7,453 bases of DNA from Porphyromonadaceae bacterium UBA3327 (GTDB lineage: Bacteria; Bacteroidota; Bacteroidia; Bacteroidales; Muribaculaceae). The DNA lies in assembly GCA_002361155.1 (NCBI GenBank), contig DERZ01000060.1:1-7453 (forward strand), given 5' to 3'. The position numbers and the translations under genes are program-made. The notes under the pieces were generated by a model, which worked only from the letters and a program-made list of their open reading frames with translations, was not told the DNA's origin and made no database searches. Below, in pieces: positions 1-7,219 of the stretch. The stretch's first letter is position 1, and each line of letters begins with the position of its first letter.

Positions 1-1781
<1,781 letters not shown>

Positions 1782-1858
1782 AAGCATCTTATTTCTTAAA
1801 CATATCGAATCAGCACCGACCCGCATCCAGATCATGCATCAGTGCGCATAAATTCGCG

Positions 1859-1889
1859 CAAAGATACAAAAAAATCCGCGAACTGCAAA
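1859..1889 (-). promoter_or_regulatory. Promoter of thrS (Bacteroidetes sigma-ABfr type)
   Basis: On the minus strand TTTG (1889-1886) is followed after exactly 19 nt by TATCTTTG (1866-1859), an exact match to the Bacteroides consensus TTTG-N19-TAnnTTTG. Transcription should start about 5-8 nt downstream, giving a leader of roughly 70 nt before the thrS ATG at 1781. The -33 element lies in the loop of the upstream operon's terminator, and the spacer consists of one terminator arm plus its T tract. The motif match is seen directly; promoter activity is inferred. Confidence 0.75.
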
Positions 1890-1905
1890 AATTCAGTCCG
1901 CGGAT
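1868..1905 (-). terminator. Rho-independent terminator of the META-hslR operon
   Basis: Read on the minus strand, a 12-bp stem (arms 1905-1894 and 1885-1874, with one G-U wobble) encloses an 8-nt loop and is followed directly by six T residues (1873-1868). It starts about 30 nt after the stop codon of the S4-domain gene and points the right way to end that transcript. On the plus strand the same stem has an A-C mismatch and a poorer T run, so it works best leftward. It overlaps the thrS promoter. Confidence 0.85.
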
Positions 1906-1935
1906 CAATCCTTTTTATCTATTTTTCAGAATTTT

Positions 1936-2367
1936 TCAATCTTCATCATCCTCGTCGTCATCCTCCCAGTCGAGGAAGAATGTGTCGGCATACGACTCCT
2001 CACGGAACCGGCTCATCTCGCGCGAGTCGCGCTTGGTGGGGCGGCCGAGGCCTTTCCGTCTGTCTACGAATCCGGAGATGCGCGTCATCTCGAGCAGGTC
2101 ATACTGGCTCTGAGGAGTGATGTTCTCGAGATAGTCCGGAACGAGTCTGGCGCCGAGTCTGCCGGAAGAAAGGGCCTTGACGCGGAAAGAGAACGTCACC
2201 GGCGGCTTACGGACATCTATTACATCGCCAACCTTCACCGACCGCGACGGCTTCACAGCAACCCCGCCCATCATCACACGCCCCTTCTTGCAGGCGTCGG
2301 TGGCGATACTGCGGGTCTTGAACACCCGCATCGCCCAGAGCCACTTGTCAATTCGTTCGTCGTTCAT
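1936..2367 (-). CDS. hslR: S4-domain RNA-binding protein, Hsp15/HslR-like
   Basis: A small cytoplasmic RNA-binding protein of 143 residues. The N-terminal S4 domain spans about residues 4-60: RIDKWLWAMRVFKTRS, then the K-K-G-R-V turn and the V-K-V-G-D-V-I-D strand that is typical of Hsp15. In E. coli, Hsp15 binds free 50S subunits that still carry a nascent peptidyl-tRNA and helps recycle them; the same role is inferred here. The basic middle part (RRKGLGRPTKRDSR, about 103-116) fits RNA binding. The tail is strongly acidic (DWEDDDEDDED). I chose the ATG at 2367; a GTG immediately before it at 2370 is the alternative. The gene begins 10 nt after the stop of the META lipoprotein gene and should share its transcript. 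A terminator follows. Pth, which also handles peptidyl-tRNA, is encoded in the same window on the other strand. Confidence 0.9.
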   Translation of the reverse strand: MNDERIDKWLWAMRVFKTRSIATDACKKGRVMMGGVAVKPSRSVKVGDVIDVRKPPVTFSFRVKALSSGRLGARLVPDYLENITPQSQYDLLEMTRISGFVDRRKGLGRPTKRDSREMSRFREESYADTFFLDWEDDDEDDED

Positions 2368-2377
2368 CACTTTTCAG

Positions 2378-3262
2378 TTACTTTTCAGCTTTGGCAACGG
2401 CACGCTGCAGACGCATGACTTCCTTCTGCTGGCTGTCGTAAAGAATAACCTCAGTCGACGAGACCGGCTTTGCAGCCGACACTTCTTCGAGAGCCACGAG
2501 GAAGAGGGTCTCGTAATTCTGGTCGGGACATGCCATCCTCGTCACTCCGAGCGCACTGATCGATATTGAATTGGCCTTCTCCATGTCGATCTCGAGATTA
2601 CCATTGAAGATATTGCAGCCCGTATTGCCGTGCACCTTACCCTCGTCGACATCGAACACCATCTTCATGTCCGGCACATCCACCGCCTTCTCGCCTATAC
2701 GGGTGACACGCCATGTACCGTTGAGAAACTGGAAGTTCTGATGCATCAGTTTCATCACCTCGCGGCGCGTCTCGTCGTAGAAAAAGAGATAATAATTGGA
2801 ATCCTCCACAGTCCAGGAATAGTATTTCACAGCTCCGAGAGCGGTGTTGATCTCATAGTCGGTCAGCCCCTCCTTATGACACATCATCATGGTCGAGGCA
2901 AGATCGCCGAAACTGATGGTGGAGTCGGCGGGGTTATAGCTGTAGGCCGCATTTATAACGTTGCAACCGTTATTGCCGTATACCCTCTTGTCGGAAGCCA
3001 CAAACTTCAGGAAGGGAGCCTTCTCTCCGACGGCATCCTTGCCGTAGACAGTCTCGATAGCCCAGTCTCCCTTCACCACGCCGCGCTTAATCTCTTCCGG
3101 AGCGTAGAGCTTCGCGTCAGGTTTGACAGCTATATTCTCGCGATCCTGCGGAAGGACCGCCTCCTGCTGGACCTTTTTGGGTCCGAAGATCCCGCATCCC
3201 GTGCAAATCAGAAGCAGCGCCGCGGGAAGCGCCGGCATGCATCTTGAAATATTGCGATTCAT
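2378..3262 (-). CDS. Lipoprotein with two tandem META (HslJ-like) domains
   Basis: A 294-residue envelope protein. From the ATG at 3262 it opens with a short basic segment, a hydrophobic stretch and Cys at the end of LLLICTGC, read as a type II signal peptide. The -3 residue is Cys, so the lipobox is slightly atypical. Two META domains follow, at about residues 60-175 and 180-290. Each carries the family signature: GNNGCN plus a later MMMC in the first, and GNTGCN plus RMAC in the second. META/HslJ proteins are outer-membrane or secreted proteins tied to stress and, in E. coli HslJ, novobiocin resistance; the molecular function is unknown. An upstream in-frame ATG at 3301 would add 13 charged residues ahead of the signal peptide, so I prefer 3262, which also has an A-rich stretch before it. 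It is first in an operon with the S4-domain gene and divergent from the TPR gene. Confidence 0.88.
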   Translation of the reverse strand: MNRNISRCMPALPAALLLICTGCGIFGPKKVQQEAVLPQDRENIAVKPDAKLYAPEEIKRGVVKGDWAIETVYGKDAVGEKAPFLKFVASDKRVYGNNGCNVINAAYSYNPADSTISFGDLASTMMMCHKEGLTDYEINTALGAVKYYSWTVEDSNYYLFFYDETRREVMKLMHQNFQFLNGTWRVTRIGEKAVDVPDMKMVFDVDEGKVHGNTGCNIFNGNLEIDMEKANSISISALGVTRMACPDQNYETLFLVALEEVSAAKPVSSTEVILYDSQQKEVMRLQRAVAKAEK

Positions 3263-3298
3263 ATTTTTTCGTTTATAAAATATACCCTTGATAAATCT

Positions 3299-3315
3299 CA
3301 CTCTTATTTAGAGTG
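3299..3315. repeat. Inverted repeat in the divergent promoter region
   Basis: CACTCT (3299-3304), a 5-nt spacer, then AGAGTG (3310-3315): perfect 6-bp arms. A further CACTC copy lies at 3341-3345, and GAGTGC (3311-3316) forms a second inverted pair with GCACTC (3340-3345). It sits about 37 nt upstream of the META lipoprotein start and could be an operator. No regulator is visible nearby, so this is only a candidate site. Confidence 0.4.
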
Positions 3316-3342
3316 CATCGCACAAAAAAGGTTTAGAACGCA

Positions 3343-3374
3343 CTCCAGTCAGTCGCTCCGGTGACTGACTGGAG
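3343..3374. repeat. Perfect 12-bp palindromic hairpin between divergent genes
   Basis: Arms 3343-3354 (CTCCAGTCAGTC) and 3363-3374 are perfect reverse complements around an 8-nt loop (GCTCCGGT). Neither strand has a T run directly after the stem, so it does not look like a normal terminator. It lies roughly midway between the divergent META-lipoprotein and TPR genes. Possible roles are a protein-binding operator, a REP-like dispersed element, or a barrier between the two transcription units. The sequence does not decide among them. Confidence 0.65.
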
Positions 3375-3480
3375 ACCATCTTCTCCATTTTGCGTATGCT
3401 TTATAGTTTTTTAACAGAAATAACCCTCTGTCGGTTTCCTGATTTCCATCCTTGAAAACCATTATTTGCATTTTATTTCT

Positions 3481-3488
3481 TAATTTTG
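3481..3488 (+). promoter_or_regulatory. Possible -7 box for the TPR gene
   Basis: TAATTTTG matches the Bacteroidetes -7 consensus TAnnTTTG exactly. The only TTTG nearby upstream (3465-3468) is 12 nt away instead of 19-21, so the -33 part is weak. The box ends 7 nt before the ATG, which would give a leaderless or nearly leaderless mRNA. It may be real or a chance match in AT-rich DNA. Confidence 0.35.
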
Positions 3489-3495
3489 CATTCTG

Positions 3496-5508
3496 ATGAA
3501 GAAAACCCACGTGAATAAACCACTCACCCTGATAAAGAAACGCGGAATTACCCTGACGGTCATTCTGCTTACATGGTGGCTTCCGGCACTCGCGCAGGTG
3601 GATGCCGAGCAGGTACTCGCCATCGGCCGCAATGTGCTGTCGATGGACGACTACATGCTGTCCATCCAATACTTCAACCAGGCCATCAAGGCAAAGCCCT
3701 ATCTCGCGGATCCCTACTTCTTCCGCGCTCTGGCCAAGCTGGAACTCGAGGACTACAAAGGAGCCGAAGAGGACTGCACCGCCGCAATCGAGCGCAACAA
3801 ATTCAAGACCGAAAGTTATAAGTTGCGCGGATTCGCCCGCCAGTATCTGGGTCGTAACCGCGAGGCCATCGATGATTACGACGTAGGGCTGCGACACAAC
3901 CCCAGCGACAAATACTTTCTATATTATAAATCGGTGGCGCAGACCGAACTGAAGGACTATTCGGGTGCCGACAGCACATTCGCGGTGCTCCTGCGGCATT
4001 ATCCACGATTCGACGAAGGACTCGGCGCCCGGGCCCGGCTCAACGCCCTCAGGGGAGACACGGCCGCTGCCATAGCCGACCTCGACAAGGCCATAGAAGC
4101 CTCCCCGTCATCCCTGCAGCCCTACCTGCTGCGCGCCGAGATAAAATCAGGACTTAAAAAATGGGAGGAAGCGCTCGCCGACATGGACAAGGCCGTGAAT
4201 CTCCGGCCGAAGGAAGCCGACTTCTATGTGAACCGCGCTTTCATCCGCTATAACCTCGATGACTTTTTCGGCGCCATGTCTGACTATAATTACACGCTCG
4301 AGCTGGAACCACACAACGAAGGTGCGCTCTTCAACCGCGGCCTGCTGCGCTACGAAGTGAAAGATCTTGACAGAGCCGCGGCAGACTTTAAGGAGGTGCT
4401 CCGCATGAGTCCCGACAACTTCCATGCCCTCTATAACATGGGACTTGTGGAACTCGAGCGCTCCAAACCGAAAGAGGCGCTCGGCTACTTCCGGCGCATC
4501 GCCGACCGATATCCAAGATTCTATCCTGTCTACTACGCCCAGGCCGAGGCGTTGCGCGACATGGGCGACATGCGCGCCGCAATGCAAAACGTACGCACCG
4601 CCGACGAACTGGTGAAACGCTACGTGAAGAATCCGGAAAAGAATCCTCTGGACCGTCCCGCTGTCCAGGCCGGACGAGCCAACTCCTCAGGCGACGGATC
4701 GCCGGAAAACGAGATGAGCGACACCGAGGTGATGGACCGCTTCAACCAGCTTGTCACCGTAGGGTCGGCCTCGCGCACCTCACTTTCCTATAATGAAAAA
4801 ATCAAGGGGCGAGTCCAGGACCGCGACATCGCGGTGGAGCCCGAACCCTCCTACTCCTTCTCGTTCCTTGCCGGCACAGCATCACTGAAGTCGACATCCA
4901 ACTATTTCCGCGAACTCGACGACTTCAACCAGCGGGAATATATCCGCCAGCGCGTATGGCTCACGCCAGGCGAGTCGTTCTCCGGCGGAGCCGAGAGCAT
5001 GGAGAAAATCTTCGGCGTGGCCGACTACTATGAGCAGGCCGTCGCACGCCCCGACGCCCGTCCGGCCGACTTCTTCGCGCTCGGCGTGGCCCGCACCATG
5101 CTGAAAGACTATGAGGCGGCTGTCAAAGCCTTCAACCGGGCACTGGAAACCACCCCCGATTTCACCATGGCGCTTATGGGCAGGGCATTCGCCCGGAGCC
5201 GTATCCCCGAGAACAGACTTGCTGCGCTCGTAGCCGCCGACTATGACAGCGCCCTTCGCCTCAATCCGCAGCTGATCTACGCCTGGTTCAACAAGGGAAA
5301 CCTCGCCTACGGCGCCGAGGACTACACGTCGGCGCTCTCCTGCTACAGCAATGCCATCGAGATCGATCCCTCGTTCGGAGAGGCATATTATAACCGCGGA
5401 CTCACCTATCTGCGGATGGGGAACCGCCGGCAGGCCTTCGCCGACCTCAGCAAGGCCGGCGAACTCGGAGTGGTTCCCTCCTACAACCTGCTCAAACGAA
5501 TGAAATAA
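3496..5508 (+). CDS. Secreted/periplasmic tetratricopeptide-repeat (TPR) protein
   Basis: A 670-residue protein made mostly of TPR helices, a scaffold fold for protein-protein contacts; its partner and exact role are unknown. Residues 1-34 look like a signal peptide: basic start (KKTHVNK...LIKKR), hydrophobic core TVILLTWWLPALA, and likely cleavage after ALAQ. A first array of about nine TPR-like units covers residues about 50-370, with classic pieces such as YFNQAIKAKPYLADPYFFRA, A-DLDKAIEASP and ALFNRGLLRY. A low-complexity polar linker (about 375-500, rich in S, E, D and R) separates it from a second array (about 522-660), including AFNRALETTPDF and CYSNAIEIDPSFGEAYYNRG. The ATG at 3496 is the only sensible start, since the signal peptide begins there. 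It diverges from the META lipoprotein gene. No clear terminator follows. TPR lipoproteins and outer-membrane assembly factors are alternative readings, but no lipobox Cys is present. Confidence 0.9.
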   Translation: MKKTHVNKPLTLIKKRGITLTVILLTWWLPALAQVDAEQVLAIGRNVLSMDDYMLSIQYFNQAIKAKPYLADPYFFRALAKLELEDYKGAEEDCTAAIERNKFKTESYKLRGFARQYLGRNREAIDDYDVGLRHNPSDKYFLYYKSVAQTELKDYSGADSTFAVLLRHYPRFDEGLGARARLNALRGDTAAAIADLDKAIEASPSSLQPYLLRAEIKSGLKKWEEALADMDKAVNLRPKEADFYVNRAFIRYNLDDFFGAMSDYNYTLELEPHNEGALFNRGLLRYEVKDLDRAAADFKEVLRMSPDNFHALYNMGLVELERSKPKEALGYFRRIADRYPRFYPVYYAQAEALRDMGDMRAAMQNVRTADELVKRYVKNPEKNPLDRPAVQAGRANSSGDGSPENEMSDTEVMDRFNQLVTVGSASRTSLSYNEKIKGRVQDRDIAVEPEPSYSFSFLAGTASLKSTSNYFRELDDFNQREYIRQRVWLTPGESFSGGAESMEKIFGVADYYEQAVARPDARPADFFALGVARTMLKDYEAAVKAFNRALETTPDFTMALMGRAFARSRIPENRLAALVAADYDSALRLNPQLIYAWFNKGNLAYGAEDYTSALSCYSNAIEIDPSFGEAYYNRGLTYLRMGNRRQAFADLSKAGELGVVPSYNLLKRMK

Positions 5509-5526
5509 GCCCCGGAGCAGACACTT

Positions 5527-5558
5527 GCCAGTTGAGAGTAGGGGCACTGGCCAGTTGA
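5527..5558. repeat. 9-bp direct repeat downstream of the TPR gene
   Basis: GCCAGTTGA occurs at 5527-5535 and again at 5550-5558, with start points 23 nt apart, about two helical turns. The segment can also fold weakly through GCCAGT (5527-5532) and ACTGGC (5546-5551). It lies 30-60 nt upstream of the -33 box of the L25 promoter, so an activator or repressor site is possible. It could also be part of a weak 3' end for the TPR transcript, though no T run follows. Confidence 0.4.
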
Positions 5559-5588
5559 CTCCGCCCACAACGCGATATCTGACAGAAA

Positions 5589-5620
5589 TTTGGCAGTACG
5601 GAGTTTTTTTATTAACTTTG
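5589..5620 (+). promoter_or_regulatory. Promoter of the L25 gene (Bacteroidetes type)
   Basis: TTTG (5589-5592), a 20-nt spacer and TAACTTTG (5613-5620) match the TTTG-N19-21-TAnnTTTG consensus. Transcription should start near 5626, leaving a leader of about 100 nt before the ATG at 5727. A long T run (5604-5610) lies inside the spacer. A strong promoter is expected for a ribosomal protein gene. Confidence 0.75.
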
Positions 5621-5625
5621 CCGCG

Positions 5626-5726
5626 CCTTTCGGAGCCCCCGCGGCAGTGCGGCCGGGAGACGGCAGGCATCCGTGTGATGGGAAATATCATCATATTTTG
5701 AGTAACACAAATCATCTGAAACAGAA
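5626..5726 (+). other. GC-rich 5' leader of the L25 mRNA, possible regulatory RNA
   Basis: The stretch between the inferred start of transcription and the L25 ATG is long for this phylum. It holds short hairpin candidates: GCCG (5652-5655) with CGGC (5661-5664) around a GGAGA loop, and TGATG (5676-5680) with CATCA (5689-5693). Another pair, GCCGCG (5620-5625) and CGCGGC (5640-5645), would probably lie partly before the start site. Ribosomal protein genes often carry autoregulatory leaders that mimic rRNA, and L25 binds 5S rRNA. Whether this leader does so is speculation. Confidence 0.35.
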
Positions 5727-6377
5727 ATGAAGAAATTCGCATTAGAGGCTCAGCCCCGTGTTGAGCTCGGCAAAAAAGCCGTAAAAAACCTCCGCAAGGA
5801 AGGTTTGATTCCCGCCGTGATCAATGGCGGAGCCATCGTTGAACTTCCCTATAACGGCGCTCTCAAAGCCGGACAGAAGCTCGTGGAGATCGATGACAAG
5901 CGCGGCATCATCACCACCGACATCACAGTCAAGAGTGAGGATGTACGCAAGCTCGTCTACACTCCCGACATTTTCGAGGTCGACCTCAAGCTCAACGGCG
6001 AGGACATCAAGGTTGTGATGAAAGAGCTGCAGTTCCAGCCCGTGAAGGACACTCTCCTCCACATCGACTTCCTTCAGGTTTATCCCGACAAGCCCATCGT
6101 GATGGAGGTTCCGGTGCAGATCGAAGGTCACGCCGAGGGTGTGAAGGCCGGTGGTAAGCTCACACTTTCCATGCGCAAGCTCAAAGTCAAAGCCCTCTAT
6201 TCGGAGATCCCCGAACGTCTGGTGATCAACGTGGACCATCTCGGTCTGGGCAAGTCGCTCGCAGTAGGCGACCTCCACTTCGAGGGCCTCGAGCTGATGA
6301 ACGCCAAGAACGCAGTTATCTGCGCCGTACAGCTCACACGTGCCGCCCGCGGTGCCGCCGCAAAGGCAGAGAAGTAA
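5727..6377 (+). CDS. rplY: 50S ribosomal protein L25 / general stress protein Ctc
   Basis: A 216-residue ribosomal protein of the long, two-domain CTC/TL5 form, which binds 5S rRNA in the central protuberance of the 50S subunit. The N-terminal L25 domain (about residues 4-95) has the typical GKKAVKNLRKEGLIPAVING segment and ends near LLHIDFLQV (about 111-119). The C-terminal TL5/Ctc beta domain covers about 120-205 (VPVQIEGHAEGVKAGG, then SEIPERLVINVDHLGLGKSL). The tail is rich in Ala and Lys (ARGAAAKAEK), as is common for these proteins. The start is clear from the family N-terminus, and the first codons are A/G-rich. It has its own strong promoter and a strong terminator, so it looks monocistronic, with Pth possibly reached by readthrough. 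In Bacillus, Ctc is a stress-induced protein; stress control here is not shown. Confidence 0.96.
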   Translation: MKKFALEAQPRVELGKKAVKNLRKEGLIPAVINGGAIVELPYNGALKAGQKLVEIDDKRGIITTDITVKSEDVRKLVYTPDIFEVDLKLNGEDIKVVMKELQFQPVKDTLLHIDFLQVYPDKPIVMEVPVQIEGHAEGVKAGGKLTLSMRKLKVKALYSEIPERLVINVDHLGLGKSLAVGDLHFEGLELMNAKNAVICAVQLTRAARGAAAKAEK

Positions 6378-6398
6378 AGGCGCTCCCGACATCATCAA

Positions 6399-6436
6399 AA
6401 AGCATCATGCCCCCGCAGGGAGCATGATGCTTTATT
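6399..6436 (+). terminator. Rho-independent terminator after the L25 gene
   Basis: Perfect 12-bp arms, AAAGCATCATGC (6399-6410) and its complement (6422-6433), close on an 11-nt loop whose CCC and GGG can extend the stem past a bulged A. The descending arm runs into TTTATTATT. An A run before the left arm (6397-6401) means it may also stop transcripts coming from the right. It begins about 20 nt after the L25 stop codon. Confidence 0.88.
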
Positions 6437-6492
6437 ATTAAACATATAGAATTGCAGACACATCGGGTTTCAGACTCGACATCCCCAGATAT

Positions 6493-7056
6493 ATGAAACG
6501 TTTTCTGATAGCCTGCCTGGGCAACATGGCGCCCGAATATGCAGACACACGCCACAACATAGGCTTCATGACCGGCGACACTCTCGCCGAAGAAGCCGGA
6601 GTGCCATTCCAGTCGAAACGCTACGGTGATATCGCCGTTATAAAAGTAAAAAACTGCGAGCTTATTCTGCTCAAACCCTCCACATTCATGAACCTCAGCG
6701 GACAAGCCGTGCGCTACTGGATGAACCAGGAAAAACTGCCGCTTGAGAATCTATTGGTCGTGGTCGATGACCTCGCCATCCCCTTCGGCCACCTGCGGCT
6801 GCGCAAACGTGGATCTGACGCAGGCCATAACGGGTTGAAAAACATCGCCGACCAGCTGTGCTCCACCAATTACGCAAGGCTTCGCTTCGGAGTCGGCAAC
6901 GGATTCCCGCGTGGAGGACAGATCGACTATGTGCTCGGCGAATTCCCTCCGGAAGAACGCGCGGAACTGCCGGCACTGCTGCGCCGCGCCGCCGACGCCG
7001 TCAAGGCATACTGCCTCTCCGGCCCGGAATTCGCGATGAACCACTACAACAACTGA
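6493..7056 (+). CDS. pth: Peptidyl-tRNA hydrolase (aminoacyl-tRNA hydrolase)
   Basis: This 187-residue cytoplasmic enzyme cleaves the ester bond of peptidyl-tRNAs that drop off ribosomes, freeing tRNA for reuse. The bacterial Pth residues are all present: N11 in the CLGN motif, catalytic H21 in TRHNIGF, N67 in TFMNLSG, D92 in VVVDDLAIPFG, and N113 in AGHNGLKNI. The C-terminal helix region ends in the usual MNHYNN-like tail. One variation is visible: the loop after LGN reads MAPEYADTRHN, with Ala where family members usually have Gly. The ATG at 6493 matches the family N-terminus (MKRFLIACLGN). The gene follows the L25 terminator by about 55 nt. I found no good consensus promoter in between, so expression may depend on readthrough or a weak promoter. 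Only a poor AT-rich inverted repeat follows it. Confidence 0.96.
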   Translation: MKRFLIACLGNMAPEYADTRHNIGFMTGDTLAEEAGVPFQSKRYGDIAVIKVKNCELILLKPSTFMNLSGQAVRYWMNQEKLPLENLLVVVDDLAIPFGHLRLRKRGSDAGHNGLKNIADQLCSTNYARLRFGVGNGFPRGGQIDYVLGEFPPEERAELPALLRRAADAVKAYCLSGPEFAMNHYNN

Positions 7057-7161
7057 CACGCAAGGATTCCAGGCGGATCACCAATAAAATAAACTAAATT
7101 GCTAATCCACAGTAGTTTGGCTTATTTCTTTTCTCAAAATTATCTGCAAATTCAAAATTTA

Positions 7162-7190
7162 TGTCAACATTCTGTCAACATTCTGTCAAC
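7162..7190. repeat. 11-bp-period tandem repeat (TGTCAAC)
   Basis: TGTCAACATTC is repeated twice and followed by a third TGTCAAC: core copies start at 7162, 7173 and 7184, with no mismatches. Read on the minus strand the cores are GTTGACA. An 11-bp period places every copy on nearly the same face of the helix, as in arrays bound by a repeated DNA-binding protein. It lies in the AT-rich gap between Pth and the RhuM-like gene, about 30 nt past the latter's stop codon. Function unknown. Confidence 0.75.
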
Positions 7191-7219
7191 GCGGATGTGT
7201 GACAGTGTATGGTAGTCTG

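Noticed and set aside
2630..3247. 205-codon plus-strand frame opposite the META lipoprotein gene
   Set aside because: The minus strand shows two META domains with conserved motifs, a signal peptide and an operon partner; the plus frame has none of these.
3277..3284. TATATTTT on the minus strand as a -7 box for the META-hslR operon
   Set aside because: Seven of eight consensus bases match, but no TTTG lies 19-21 nt upstream, and the AT-rich setting makes chance matches likely.
4882..5742. 286-codon minus-strand frame opposite the 3' part of the TPR gene
   Set aside because: Shadow of a clearly coding TPR region in GC-rich DNA. It also crosses the L25 promoter and its leader, and its protein shows no recognisable fold.
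5742..6398. 218-codon minus-strand frame opposite the L25 gene
   Set aside because: Antisense shadow of L25/Ctc, which is unmistakable on the plus strand.
6447..6454. TAGAATTG as a -7 box for pth
   Set aside because: One mismatch to the consensus and no -33 element at the right distance; it also overlaps the region right after the L25 terminator.
7091..7123. AAACTA / TAGTTT inverted repeat as a terminator for pth
   Set aside because: Only a 6-bp AT-rich stem with a long loop and no proper T run; too weak to call.
7162..7190. CRISPR array
   Set aside because: Repeat units are only 11 bp with 4-bp spacers of identical sequence, so this is a short tandem repeat and not a repeat-spacer array.
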